A stretch of DNA of 64,000 nucleotides from Streptomyces clavifer. Its GTDB lineage: Bacteria; Actinomycetota; Actinomycetes; Streptomycetales; Streptomycetaceae. Positions 53,033 to 62,141 of the stretch are shown here, piece by piece; the stretch's first letter is position 1, and each line of letters begins with the position of its first letter. The stretch spans positions 558,001 to 622,000 of the forward strand of contig BMWJ01000003.1 in NCBI GenBank assembly GCA_014651175.1, given 5' to 3'. The notes beneath the pieces were generated by a model, which saw only the letters and a program-made list of their open reading frames with translations, was not told the DNA's origin and did not search any database. The position numbers and the translations under genes were made by a program.

Positions 53033-53686
53033 GTCCGGTCTCCCGCGGTGCGGCATCTACATACGCCCCGCCCCGCCGCCGAGAACGAGGAAACTGCCGA
53101 CAGCCGATGCATGCGCCCCGGCGCGACCGTCCGGCCACGGCCACCCGTGCCGGCCGAGGCGGAGGAGGCGGCGATCGATCTGGTCGCCACCTCCTCCCAT
53201 GGCTCCGGGCGCAGGGCCCCGACCCGGACGGTGCGCTGGACCGTGCTCTCCGTGGCGGCGTACTGATGGGCCCGGTTGAGGCTGCGCTACGGCCATCGCC
53301 CGCGCCCTCAACCGCCTCAGTGCAAGCCGCTGGAACGACAGCTCCATGCCCTCGCAGATCCGCGGGCGAGTCCCCCCGGGATTGAGTCCCCCCGGGATTG
53401 GGAAGTTACGGACAGGAATCTGGTGGATATGTCCGATACGAGCGTCCGTGACTTCCCAGTGACGGGCGCTGACGGGGGGGCGGCCTGGGCGGTCGCGGTG
53501 CTGCGGTCGGTGCTGCGGCGGTGATTCCTCAGGAGGGGCCGGGCCTGCAGCGTGGCCGGGGCTTGTTCTGCGAGGTGGGGGGCGGCTCCTGCCCTGCGTG
53601 CCGCGACGGCGCTGCCACCGTCTGCGTGAGTGACCCGGTCGGCCCTCGGGGTGTGCGTGCCGGAGAGGATCGCTACCGTCTGCCGG
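53033..53686. other. Repeat-bearing gap at the right edge of the island
   Basis: About 650 bases with no supported gene; long open frames here follow GC composition only. It holds a 16-bp direct repeat (53368-53399) and an adjoining 14-bp inverted repeat (53400-53457), listed separately. No phospholipase-D-like (DrmC) gene was found here. Confidence 0.6.
53368..53457. repeat. Direct repeat followed by inverted repeat
   Basis: GAGTCCCCCCGGGATT occurs twice in tandem (53368-53383, 53384-53399). Next, arms GGGAAGTTACGGAC (53400-53413) and GTCCGTGACTTCCC (53444-53457) match at 13 of 14 positions around 30 bases. It may be an operator, or a scar of a mobile element at the island edge. Confidence 0.75.
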
Positions 53687-54736
53687 ATGAGGAGCATGAT
53701 TCCGCGCGGCAGTTGGCTCGACGACGACATCTTCCGCGAGCTGGTGAAGGAGATCGCCCCGCTGCGGCTGGGCGGATGGAGCCTGCTGGAATTCGAGCGC
53801 GCCACGTCGGCGCTGGGCTGGGAGCTCCGCGAGCCGCGCGAGGTCGCCGGCCAGGTCTGGCGCCGCTTCCTTCCCCGGAAGGGCCCTTGGGGCGGATACG
53901 GCACCGTGATCGCCGACGCGTCGGAACCTGAGCAGATACGCAAGCTGCGCGTACCCGTCGTCGACCTGCCCCCGGAGGATGCCCCCACCGCCGCGGACCT
54001 GGTACGTGCCGCCTGGTGGATCGCGGAGGAGGAACTCGGTCCGGCGACGATGTGGGGAGGCCGCGTCGGGCCGTGGATGCTGTGGCAGCGCCCTGACAGC
54101 AGCCTCGTCGTGCACTCGGACCGCAGGGGGCAGGTGAACCTCGAACTCGTGCATACCGACGCCGACCCCGACGCCGGCGCAACCATCGCCGCGACCGCCA
54201 CCGCGACCGCCACCGCCGCGCCGGAGGTCTCCCGCGGCGCCTGGCGGGCCGCCGACCCGGCCCACCTGCCCCCTGCCCTTGCCGCACCGGCCGGGCCCAG
54301 CACCCGCTGGGGCGAGGTACAGGAGCGCTTGTACCAGGCGTTGAGCGCCCTCACCCACGACACCCCGTTCTTCCCCGGAAGGTTCATCCTGCATCTGGGG
54401 TCGGCCCATGACCTCCACCGGTTAGTCCAGTGCTGGAGCCACGGCGCGGAGCTCGTCATCGAGGCCACCGGCTACCTGCACCGTCCGGAACTTGCTGATC
54501 CCGCCCGCCTCGCAGAGCGCGGTTGGGATCTGTCCCACTCGCTCTGGCAGCGCCGCTTCCCCCGTGCCAGGGAGGAGAGGGCCTGCTCCACGACAGCCGC
54601 CCGCATGCTCGTCGAGGAAATGCAGAACCTGGGCATCGGCCCGGCCGACATCGTCTACAGCGGAACCATGTCCGGTCGCGGGCTCGGCTTCCACCTCGAC
54701 CTGCCCGGACTGGGCCTTCGGCGCGGCCAGTCTTGA
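53687..54736 (+). CDS. Unknown protein (DUF6301/TY-Chap-like regions)
   Basis: A 349-aa protein. The N-terminal 90 residues ([33 protein letters not shown]) recall DUF6301. A linker with (AT)n repeats sits near residues 162-175, and the C-terminal 110 residues ([40 protein letters not shown]) recall the TY-Chap/YbjN-like fold. These are impressions, not firm matches. Starts at 53687 or 53696 are both possible. No partner is apparent. Confidence 0.6.
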   Translation: MRSMIPRGSWLDDDIFRELVKEIAPLRLGGWSLLEFERATSALGWELREPREVAGQVWRRFLPRKGPWGGYGTVIADASEPEQIRKLRVPVVDLPPEDAPTAADLVRAAWWIAEEELGPATMWGGRVGPWMLWQRPDSSLVVHSDRRGQVNLELVHTDADPDAGATIAATATATATAAPEVSRGAWRAADPAHLPPALAAPAGPSTRWGEVQERLYQALSALTHDTPFFPGRFILHLGSAHDLHRLVQCWSHGAELVIEATGYLHRPELADPARLAERGWDLSHSLWQRRFPRAREERACSTTAARMLVEEMQNLGIGPADIVYSGTMSGRGLGFHLDLPGLGLRRGQS

Positions 54737-55232
54737 TGCGGGCCGAGCCGTGGAGCGGGCCGGGGCGAGCAGTGGGCTTCGGGACCCGCCCGGCGCTCGG
54801 ATCCCGCAGCCCACTGCCCGGATCCCGCCACCCGACACTCGGATCCCGCAGCCCACTGCCCGGATCCCGCCACCCGGCGCTCGGATCCCGCAGCCCGGGT
54901 CCCGGACCCCGAGCTCCGGGATGGGTCCGTTCACTCCTTCGTGGGGTGCGAAACGGGCACCGCGCCCGGCGCTTGAGCTTCGGGATTCGAGGGGCTGGAT
55001 TCGGGGGCCGGGATTCGAGTGGTGTCTGTCTCCGGTAGGGAAAAGAAGGGAGGTAAGGAAACCCTCCCGACCTCCCTGACCCGTCACGGCCAGCAAGTAT
55101 GACTAATCGTGACCGGCTTGCGGCGCAGAGTCGCGACTGCTTACGGTGCCCACAACTGAACGACCCCGACGCGGTGTAAGAGCACCAGGCCGGGGTCTCA
55201 CCCCAAGATCGATACCCTAGAAAGACGATCTC
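54737..55232. other. Intergenic region with 42-bp repeats and an AT-richer promoter zone
   Basis: About 496 bases without a supported gene. The 5' half carries the 42-bp repeats; the 3' half (about 55085-55232) is less GC-rich and includes GATACCCTAG near the next start, a likely promoter zone. Confidence 0.55.
54789..54905. repeat. 42-bp tandem repeat (about 2.7 copies)
   Basis: Copies at 54789-54830 and 54831-54872 differ at few bases, with a partial third from 54873. Each is itself two related 21-base halves containing CGGATCCCGC. There are no spacers, so it is not a CRISPR array. Confidence 0.85.
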
Positions 55233-56288
55233 GTGGCTACCCAGCACCCTAGCTCCGCCCTGCGCGCACCCGCATCCTCACGCCCGTACCGGCAAGCCCC
55301 GCGCGGCTACGGCAAGCGGACCGCTCCCGGACAACGCCCGTCCGGCGCGGCGGACTTCGCCTTCCTCCCGGCGCGTGAGCGGTACATCGCCGGTTACGTC
55401 GACCGCCTCCCCGACGGCGCCGCCATGGACATCAAGTCCCTCGCCAAGGACCTTCCGCTGTACGGACAGATGGCGATCGGCAGCGCCTTGCGAGCCCTGG
55501 GCGTGGCCGGGCACCTCCGTCACGTACGGTGCCGCGTCGAGCGCCTCGGTCAGAGCCGCTGGGTCACCCTCACCTACTGGTCCCGCACCGCTCATGACAA
55601 CGAGTGGTGGGCCACCCACCTCTCGGATGAGGGCGGCAGCCAGGCCGTGGGCGCCGAGGCAACTTCTCCGCCGCCGCCCCGGGTCGTCCCCGCCGCGCTT
55701 CCCGCCCCGCCGGTCGACGCGGCTGCCGACGCGATTGCCGTCGCGGCCACCGACGCGCAGTCACCTGCCCCGGACTCGGCATCGGAATCGGACCCGAACC
55801 GGGAACCGGCACCCGCCCCGGCAAGGGCCTCGGCCGCCCCCGCCTCGCCCGCCTACCTCGTCCTCGCCCGGCTCGGGCAGCGCGAACCCCGGCTCGGGCT
55901 CTCCGCTGCCGACTGCCGGGTCCTGGAGGATCTGGCCGCCCGGTGGTTCGCACGTGGCGTGACTGCCGACCACCTCGTCCACGCCCTCACCGCCGGCCTC
56001 CCCGAGACGGTCGACTCCCCCGTCGGGTTCGTACGCCGCCGCCTCCTCGACAAGCTCCCGCCGGACCTTCCCTCCACCCCGGAACCCCCCGTCACCGCCG
56101 CCCGCCGCCTGCTGGTCGAATGCACCGAATGCGGGGCCCCCGGGTCCCCCGAAGCGATCCTCGACGGGCTCTGCCGCACCTGCCGGCCAGTCCCTCGGGA
56201 CCACGCCCCGGCGATCTCAACGGCGCCCGCCGAGCGCGATGTCCACGCGCTGGTGGGCAGTCTTCGCGACATGCTCCGCGCTCCATAG
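55233..56288 (+). CDS. DNA-binding-like protein with winged helix and zinc ribbon
   Basis: A 351-aa protein from GTG 55233. The N-terminal third resembles the winged helix of MarR-like Streptomyces proteins (FLPARERYIAGYVDRLPDGA; GQMAIGSALRALGVAGHLRH). A long Pro/Ala-rich linker follows, then a helical segment (GLSAADCRVLEDLAARWFA) and a C-terminal C-x2-C...C-x2-C ribbon (CTECGAPG and CRTC). Such proteins are frequent near actinobacterial mobile elements, but no mobility gene was seen here. Function unknown. Confidence 0.6.
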   Translation: MATQHPSSALRAPASSRPYRQAPRGYGKRTAPGQRPSGAADFAFLPARERYIAGYVDRLPDGAAMDIKSLAKDLPLYGQMAIGSALRALGVAGHLRHVRCRVERLGQSRWVTLTYWSRTAHDNEWWATHLSDEGGSQAVGAEATSPPPPRVVPAALPAPPVDAAADAIAVAATDAQSPAPDSASESDPNREPAPAPARASAAPASPAYLVLARLGQREPRLGLSAADCRVLEDLAARWFARGVTADHLVHALTAGLPETVDSPVGFVRRRLLDKLPPDLPSTPEPPVTAARRLLVECTECGAPGSPEAILDGLCRTCRPVPRDHAPAISTAPAERDVHALVGSLRDMLRAP

Positions 56289-56351
56289 CCGACCCGCGTC
56301 GGGCCCGGCCGGAAACGGACGGCGCTAGCCTGGCGGCCAGGGGGTGGAGTT

Positions 56352-57188
56352 GTGGACGACCTGGAGATCTTCGCGTCGGCATTGCGCGGCGACGACGTAC
56401 GGCTGAGGGACTTCGCCGGGGCTTACGGCCTGGTGTGTACGGCCGTGGAGCTGTCCAGCGTGTTCGTGATCAGGCCCGCCGACGACGGTGGGCAACGCGG
56501 GGCGCTCGCCGTCGTCGGCGCGAGCGGTGGAGGTGGCGTCAGCGCGGTGCGGCTCCCCCGGTCCTTCCCGGTGCGCCGGGTCGAGTACGAGGGCGACCGC
56601 TTCGTTCTTACGAGCGTCGACGGACGGGAAGTGCGCGGCACCCCCGAACAGTTCAGTGCCTGGCCCAGGATGATCACGGCCGAGCACAACTCCTCGTACG
56701 AGCGACAGCTGGAAGAAGCGTTCCTGGCAACACATCTCCTTCCCGACGGCCGTCGCGGTACCGCCTGCGCCGAACGTCCGTGCACCGGGCGGGAATGGAG
56801 TGCTCTCCGCGCCGACGAGATGGTCCGCCGACAATCCGTGATCGTGGCGGCCGACGGACTGGACCTGTCCGTGAGTTTCGACTGCGCCGGGCCGGAGATG
56901 ACGGCCGAACTGCTGCCCCACGCACGCGAGGTCGTCGCCGACTTCGGCGCCGTCCGCCGTGCAGGTGCGGAGTTCCTGTGGGGCTGGGGCGCGAACGGTG
57001 ACGAGTCCGAGGAGGACCGCGCCGAGTTCCTGGCCGCCGTGGCGCCCACCGATCTGGTCGTCTTCCGCTCCGGAGACTTCGAGGTCCACTTCGGCGATGC
57101 GAGCGGACGATTCTTCCCCGACGGCTACTGGGGCGCCGTCCAGTACCGGCGCGACATGGCCCCCGCGTCCGGGACCATGGAAGCGTGA
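56352..57188 (+). CDS. Hypothetical protein (possibly DUF2262-like)
   Basis: A 278-aa soluble protein from GTG 56352, with GGAG just upstream. The C-terminal half (FLWGWGANGDESEEDRAEFL; VVFRSGDFEVHFGD; FFPDGYWGAVQYRRD) is reminiscent of DUF2262, but I am not certain. No signal peptide or membrane segment. Confidence 0.55.
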   Translation: MDDLEIFASALRGDDVRLRDFAGAYGLVCTAVELSSVFVIRPADDGGQRGALAVVGASGGGGVSAVRLPRSFPVRRVEYEGDRFVLTSVDGREVRGTPEQFSAWPRMITAEHNSSYERQLEEAFLATHLLPDGRRGTACAERPCTGREWSALRADEMVRRQSVIVAADGLDLSVSFDCAGPEMTAELLPHAREVVADFGAVRRAGAEFLWGWGANGDESEEDRAEFLAAVAPTDLVVFRSGDFEVHFGDASGRFFPDGYWGAVQYRRDMAPASGTMEA

Positions 57189-57416
57189 CCACCGCCCCCC
57201 GCGTGACCGGCACCTTCGCGTGACCGGCACCGGTGAGGCGGATCCAGAACCGCAGACCGTCCGGTCCGGGCCCTCCGCGGACGTACGCCGCCGCGCAGCG
57301 CCGGAAGCCGCGCACCGCTGGAACCACCGCGCCCGCTACTGCCGTCCTCACGCCCGAACCTCCGTGCGAGTCACCCCGAGTGCCGTGCGGGCCACGTCAC
57401 GCACCCGAGGAGAAGC

Positions 57417-58076
57417 ATGATCACCCACGGCAGCACACGACCACGGATCAGCGGCACGGGAAGCACCGGGGAGTCGTCGCGGCTCCGCGCCCGTACGGTC
57501 CTGTCGGCCGGCTCGCGCACGGCGGTGCTCCTCGCGCTCGTCCTGGCGGCGGCGACCGCCTGCGGCCCGACCTCCTCGTCCGGCGGCAGCAAGCAGGCCA
57601 AGGAGTGGAAGGCCGGCGACTGCGCCGGGCCGGACACCAGCAAGTCCGAGGACGGTTTCCAGGCCCTCGACTGCGACGACCCCAAGGCGACGCTCAAGGC
57701 ACTGGAGGTGCAGGACGGCGCCGTATTCGCCCAGTCCGTCCAGTGCCCGGCCGGGACGGACGAGATCATCTCGGTGAAGGTCTCCTTCGGCGGCGACGCC
57801 TCCACCGGCGGCATTCCCAGCAAGACCGTCTGCGGGCGCAACCTGTCCGGCGAGCATCCCGGTGACGCAGGCGCGGGGGGCGGCCAACTGGTGGTCGGCG
57901 ACTGCGTGGACGACCGGGCGAAGGAGATCGCCTGCGCCGGTGCGAGCGGCGCCGTGAACAAGGTCCTCGCCCTGACCAAGACGGCCGAGGAATGCCCGGC
58001 TGCGGCGAACAGCCCCATCGATCTGTTCCCGAGCCCGGGCCGGCCGTACGACACGATCTGCGCCTCCGCCGCCTGA
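57417..58076 (+). CDS. Secreted lipoprotein
   Basis: A 219-aa protein with a long basic N-terminus, export segment AVLLALVLAAATAC (lipobox Cys about residue 49) and a Ser/Gly linker. The mature part has five further Cys (DCAGPD, LDCDDP, QCPAGT, VCGRN, DCVDD), likely disulfide-paired. GAGGAG precedes the ATG. Function unknown. Confidence 0.7.
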   Translation: MITHGSTRPRISGTGSTGESSRLRARTVLSAGSRTAVLLALVLAAATACGPTSSSGGSKQAKEWKAGDCAGPDTSKSEDGFQALDCDDPKATLKALEVQDGAVFAQSVQCPAGTDEIISVKVSFGGDASTGGIPSKTVCGRNLSGEHPGDAGAGGGQLVVGDCVDDRAKEIACAGASGAVNKVLALTKTAEECPAAANSPIDLFPSPGRPYDTICASAA

Positions 58077-58202
58077 AGGGCCCCGGGCCCGGGCGGCCGA
58101 CCCGTGTGCACCCCCGGGGCGGCAGCCCGTGACCCGCACAGGCCCACCGCCCACCGCCCCCGTGCACCACCGCCCCCCGTACACCGAAGTGCGCGCGACA
58201 TC

Positions 58203-58244
58203 TTGACCTGTCCCTGACGAGATGGCTTTATGGGAGCGCTCCCA
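58203..58244 (+). promoter_or_regulatory. Promoter with CebR box upstream of the mannanase gene
   Basis: TTGACC (58203-58208), a 17-bp spacer and CTTTAT (58226-58231) form a good vegetative-type promoter. The perfect palindrome TGGGAGCGCTCCCA (58231-58244) overlaps the -10 and the expected start point. It equals the published consensus for CebR, the cello-oligosaccharide-responsive LacI-type repressor of Streptomyces cellulase genes. Confidence 0.9.
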
Positions 58245-58312
58245 TTCCCCCACCCCCTCCCACCCCCTTTCCGATGCTCAGGTTTCTTGGCGCTCACTCA
58301 TCTGGAGTCGCA

Positions 58313-60022
58313 GTGAGAACAGCAAGAGGTACGGCACGAAGCAACCCCGTCATCGCCCTGCTGGCCGCCCTGGCCACCCTCCTCGGGCTGGTCGCCCTAG
58401 GCGCCCTCGGTCCGACCACCGCCCAGGCTCAGGAACGGGCCGACGAACCGGCCCCGAAGCAGGCCCGGTCGGCCGACACCGCCGCCGCCACCGGCCTCCA
58501 CATCAGCGACGGACGCCTGCTCGAAGGCAACGGCAACGACTTCGTCATGCGCGGCGTCAACCACGCCCACACCTGGTACCCGGGCGAGACGCAGTCGTTG
58601 GCCGACATCAAGGCAACGGGCGCCAACACCGTCCGCGTCGTCCTGTCCGACGGCCACCGCTGGACCAGGAACGGCCCCGCGGAGGTGGCCGGCATCGTCG
58701 ACCAGTGCAAGGCCAACCGGCTGATCTGCGTACTCGAGGTGCACGACACCACCGGCTACGGGGAGGACGCGGCGGCCGGGACGCTCGACCACGCCGCCGA
58801 CTACTGGATCAGCCTGAAGGACGTCCTCACCGGCGAAGAGGACTACGTCATCGTCAACATCGGCAACGAGCCCTGGGGCAACACCAACCCCGAGGGCTGG
58901 ACCGCACCCACGACCGCCGCCGTCAAGAAGCTGCGAACCGCCGGATTCGCCCACACGATCATGGTGGACGCACCGAACTGGGGCCAGGACTGGCAGAACG
59001 TCATGCGGACCAACGCCCAGGCCGTCTACGACGCCGACACCACCGGCAACCTGATCTTCTCGATCCACATGTACAGCGTCTACAACACCGCGGCGAAGGT
59101 CACCGATTACCTGAACAGCTTCGTGGACGCCGGACTGCCCCTCCTCATCGGCGAGTTCGGAGGCCCGGCCGACCAGTGGGGCGACCCGGACGAGGACACC
59201 ATGATGGCCGTCGCCGAGCAGCTCGACCTCGGCTACCTCGCCTGGTCCTGGAGCGGTAACACCGACCCGATCCTCGACCTGACGATCGACTTCGACCCGA
59301 GCCGTCTCAGCTCATGGGGCGAGCGCATCTTCCACGGCGTCAACGGCATCGCCCAGACCTCGCGGGAGGCCACGGTCTTCGGCGGTGGCAACCCGGGGGA
59401 CACCCAGGCCCCGACCGCTCCGGGCACGCCGACCTCCTCCGCAGTGACGGCGACGTCCACCGCTCTCACCTGGGCCGCGGCCACCGACAACGTTGCCGTC
59501 ACCGGCTACGACGTCGTGCGCGTCAGCAGCGGCTCCGAGACCACGGTTGCCGCGTCCACCACGAACAGCGCCACCGTGACCGGCCTCACCGCCGATACGG
59601 CGTACACCTTCGCCGTCTACGCCCGGGACGCGGCCGGGAACCGCTCCACCCGATCGGCCACGGTGAGCGTCAGGACCGCCACGGACGGCGGCACACCGGG
59701 TGCGGGCTGCTCCGTCGGGTACCGCGTGGTCGGCGACTGGGCCTCCGGATTCCAGGGCGAGATCACCATCCGCAACACAGGCACCACGACCCTCAATGGC
59801 TGGACCCTCGGCTTCGCCTTCGCCAACGGCCAGACCATCAACAACATGTGGGGCGGAACCCCCACGCAGAGCGGCGGCACGGTGAGCGTCACCCCCGCGT
59901 CGTACACCGCGTCCATCGCGGCCGGGAGCTCGGTCACCGTCGGCTTCACCGCCGCTCGCGGCGCGTCGAACACGGCTCCGACCGCGTTCACCCTCAGCGG
60001 CGCCGCCTGCGCGAAGGCCTGA
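58313..60022 (+). CDS. Secreted GH5 beta-mannanase with FnIII and CBM2
   Basis: A 569-aa secreted glycoside hydrolase. The GTG at 58313 has GGAG about seven bases upstream. After the signal peptide comes a GH5 domain (about 58-350) with acid/base Glu186 (VNIGNEPWG) and nucleophile Glu281 (LLIGEFGG). The start of the domain (TGLHISDGRLLEGNGNDFVM, then RGVNHAHTWYP) matches GH5_8 mannanases better than endoglucanases. A FnIII domain (about 365-460) and a C-terminal CBM2 (about 465-569) target it to plant cell walls. CebR control means expression responds to cello-oligosaccharides. Confidence 0.85.
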   Translation: MRTARGTARSNPVIALLAALATLLGLVALGALGPTTAQAQERADEPAPKQARSADTAAATGLHISDGRLLEGNGNDFVMRGVNHAHTWYPGETQSLADIKATGANTVRVVLSDGHRWTRNGPAEVAGIVDQCKANRLICVLEVHDTTGYGEDAAAGTLDHAADYWISLKDVLTGEEDYVIVNIGNEPWGNTNPEGWTAPTTAAVKKLRTAGFAHTIMVDAPNWGQDWQNVMRTNAQAVYDADTTGNLIFSIHMYSVYNTAAKVTDYLNSFVDAGLPLLIGEFGGPADQWGDPDEDTMMAVAEQLDLGYLAWSWSGNTDPILDLTIDFDPSRLSSWGERIFHGVNGIAQTSREATVFGGGNPGDTQAPTAPGTPTSSAVTATSTALTWAAATDNVAVTGYDVVRVSSGSETTVAASTTNSATVTGLTADTAYTFAVYARDAAGNRSTRSATVSVRTATDGGTPGAGCSVGYRVVGDWASGFQGEITIRNTGTTTLNGWTLGFAFANGQTINNMWGGTPTQSGGTVSVTPASYTASIAAGSSVTVGFTAARGASNTAPTAFTLSGAACAKA

Positions 60023-60110
60023 GCGAGACGTACGTCAGCCGGCCGGCCGGGCGTGTGTCCCGGCCGGCCACCCGCCCCCGGGGGAGTGCACAGCCGCTGC
60101 GGTGACGCGG

Positions 60111-60335
60111 TCACTGCGGCGTACGGGGCAGCCCCAGCTCCCCCGCGCGGAGCCCGGCCCTAAAGCGGGAACCGGCCTCCAGCACGGCCATCAGCTCGGC
60201 GACCCGCCGCCGGTAGGTGCGCAGCGAGACACCGAGCCGCCTGGCGGCCGACGCGTCGGTGAGCCCCGAGCCGAGGGCGTCGAGGATCATGCGGCCGTCT
60301 GCGTCGAGGTGCGGGACGTCGCTGGATCCGCCACC
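60111..60335 (-). pseudogene. Truncated C-terminal fragment of a LuxR-type regulator
   Basis: This 74-codon open tail reads ILDALGSGLTDASAARRLGV then SLRTYRRRVAELMAVL, a LuxR-type HTH, and ends at a normal stop. Upstream in the same frame a stop occurs within 30 bases and there is no sensor domain or start. It looks like the 3' end of a deleted regulator gene. Confidence 0.7.
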
Positions 60336-60466
60336 TCATTCGCGCAGGCTCCGACTACGGCCATGGTGGAGGTTCCGGTCCAGCAGACCAGGCGTGCCGC
60401 ACTTCGGGATGCCCGGTAGCGGAACAACCCCCGTACGCCGTCCGGTTCACGCGTACGCCGTCCGAC

Positions 60467-60600
60467 TCACGGATTCACGCGGGCTGCCGCAAGGTCGCCG
60501 AGGACATTCTCGGCCGTCCGGGCCGGGGTCTGTTCCGAGTTGTCCAGCCAGAGCCCCATGCGTGGCATCTCGGCCCGTGGGGGGCGCTCAGCCTCCTTCG
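60467..60600 (-). pseudogene. Truncated gene tail of uncertain family
   Basis: About 45 codons ending at TGA (60469-60467) read MPRMGLWLDNSEQTPARTAE and on to a natural stop. The WLDNS-QTP pattern recalls C-terminal ends of small kinase-like P-loop proteins, but the catalytic part is absent because the MarR gene now occupies the upstream side. Confidence 0.5.
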
Positions 60601-61061
60601 AAGTCCCGGCGCACGGTGTCGGCGATGCGGGTGAGTGCGGTCTCGAGGTGGCGGCGCTGCGCGGCGCTGAGCGGGTCGAACACGAGCCGCTTCACCTGCG
60701 CGACGTGTGATGGTGCGCTCTCGACGAGCTTCTGCCGGCCGGCGTCGGTCAGGGCGGCGAGGGTGTACCGACCGTCGCCGGGGTCGGGGCGGCGGGCCAC
60801 CCAGTCGCGGGCTTCGAAGCGGTCCATCACCTTCGACAGGCGGGGCTGGGTGCTGTCGCAGACCCGGGCCAGGTCGCTGAGCCGCATCGTGGCCCCGTCG
60901 GCCATCGACAGCTGGGCCAGGACCCCGTACTCGAAGTTGGAGATGCCCGCGTCCCTCTGCAGCTGGCGGTCGAGGGCCGCCGGGAGGGCGATGACGACCG
61001 TGAGAAGCGCCTGCCACAGGTCCTGCTGGTCGTCGTCGAGCCAGGGCGACTGAGTGTCCAT
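60588..61061 (-). CDS. MarR-family transcriptional repressor
   Basis: A 157-aa winged-HTH regulator (SNFEYGVLAQLSMADGATMR; LARVCDSTQPRLSKVMDRFE; the wing RRPDPGDGRYTLAAL). The ATG at 61061 has GGGGCTC just upstream; ATGs at 61070 or 61073 are possible. It is divergent from a dioxygenase-oxidoreductase operon, with three near-identical operator copies between, so it probably represses that operon and itself, released by a phenolic ligand. Confidence 0.87.
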   Translation of the reverse strand: MDTQSPWLDDDQQDLWQALLTVVIALPAALDRQLQRDAGISNFEYGVLAQLSMADGATMRLSDLARVCDSTQPRLSKVMDRFEARDWVARRPDPGDGRYTLAALTDAGRQKLVESAPSHVAQVKRLVFDPLSAAQRRHLETALTRIADTVRRDFEGG

Positions 61062-61073
61062 GAGCCCCATCAT

Positions 61074-61146
61074 ACTTGCCCGGGCAACTCGCATCACTTG
61101 CCTGGGCAACTCATGATGGGCTACTTTCTGACTTGCCCAGGCAAGT
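61074..61146. promoter_or_regulatory. Three MarR operator copies and the dioxygenase promoter
   Basis: ACTTGCC(C/T)(G/A)GGCAA(C/G)T occurs at 61074-61089, 61096-61111 and 61131-61146; the third is an almost perfect 16-bp palindrome. TTGCCT (61098-61103), 18 bp and TACTTT (61122-61127) give a promoter for the rightward operon, with site 2 on the -35 and site 3 near the start point. Confidence 0.82.
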
Positions 61147-61184
61147 AAAGACACTTTCCCCGACAAGTGAAGGAGTTGATTTCG

Positions 61185-62063
61185 ATGACGGCCACGAGCA
61201 GCCCGGCCTCCCCCTTCCCGTCGCACAGACCAGCCGCGGCATACGACGATCTCCTTGCCCGGGTCCTGCCACAGGCGCGCGAGCAGCGGGTGTGGAATCC
61301 CTCCGACGGGCCCCTGCCCAGCCTCTTCGTCAGCCATGGCGCCCCGTTCACCCTCGACGATCCCCAGTGGCTCGGCGACCTCTTCGACTGGGCCCGGTCG
61401 ATGCCCAAACCCCGGGCCGTCGTCGTCATCTCGGCCCACTGGGAACGGGCGCCGGTCGCGATGTCCCGGGCCGAGGCCGGCACCCCGCTCCACTACGATT
61501 TCAGCGGCTTCCACCCCCGCTACAAGACCCTTCCCTACGCGACCCCGGACGCCACCGACCTGGCTCGGCGACTCACGGGTCTGCTGGGCCGGACGCCGGT
61601 GCACGAGTTCGCCGACCGCGGCCTCGACCACGGCGCCTTCGTCCCGCTCATGGCCATGTATCCCGCGGCCGACGTCCCGGTCGTTCAGCTGTCGATGCCC
61701 AGCCTCGACCCCGGCGCCCTGCTCGAACTCGGGGCCCGCCTGAGGCCCCTGCGCGAAGAAGGCATCCTCGTTCTCGGCTCGGGCTTCATGACGCACAGCT
61801 TCGCCGTCTTCCGCCGGCCGGAACTCGCCGCCGAAACCGAGGCCTTCGACGCATGGGCCGTCGACGCCCTCGCGCGGGGCGACGCCGACGCCCTCACCGA
61901 CTACCGCAACAAGGCACCCGGCGCCGCGGTAGCCCATCCGACGGCCGAGCACTTCGTCCCGCTGCTGCTCACCGTCGGCGCCGCCGACGACCCCGGCAGC
62001 GCTGTGAGCGCCATCGACCGCATGGTGATGGGCAACTCGACCCGGTCGGTCCAGCTGACCTGA
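61185..62063 (+). CDS. LigB-type (class III) extradiol dioxygenase, DODA-like
   Basis: A 292-aa nonheme-iron dioxygenase fold. Metal-ligand candidates are His in LFVSHGAPF, His in VVISAHWER, His in LDHGAFVPLMAMYP and a later GSGFMTHSF, in the order found in YgiD/DODA enzymes. The ATG at 61185 has AGGAG nine bases upstream; the in-frame GTG at 61167 lies just after operator site 3. It opens aromatic rings of catechol-like substrates; the exact substrate is unknown. Confidence 0.85.
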   Translation: MTATSSPASPFPSHRPAAAYDDLLARVLPQAREQRVWNPSDGPLPSLFVSHGAPFTLDDPQWLGDLFDWARSMPKPRAVVVISAHWERAPVAMSRAEAGTPLHYDFSGFHPRYKTLPYATPDATDLARRLTGLLGRTPVHEFADRGLDHGAFVPLMAMYPAADVPVVQLSMPSLDPGALLELGARLRPLREEGILVLGSGFMTHSFAVFRRPELAAETEAFDAWAVDALARGDADALTDYRNKAPGAAVAHPTAEHFVPLLLTVGAADDPGSAVSAIDRMVMGNSTRSVQLT

Positions 62064-62141
62064 GCGCCTCGACGCGCTTCACCTTCCCGCCCGATCGCCT
62101 CATCCGTTGGCGACGGCATCCATACACCCTGGAGAAATGCC

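Noticed and set aside
33518..53686. Prophage or integrative element explanation for the island
   Set aside because: No integrase, structural phage genes, relaxase or tRNA attachment duplicate seen at its edges; acquisition stays possible but the vehicle is not visible.
53057..54468. Minus-strand open frames across the gap and the 53687-54736 gene
   Set aside because: Arg/Pro/Ser-rich with no motif; the plus-strand frame has better composition, and no transposase features were found.
54789..54905. 42-bp repeats considered as CRISPR
   Set aside because: No unique spacers and no cas genes anywhere in the window.
53017..55232. Search for a DrmC (phospholipase-D-like) gene after the DrmB-like gene
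   Set aside because: No HxK motif pair in any plausible frame; the next real gene is unrelated.
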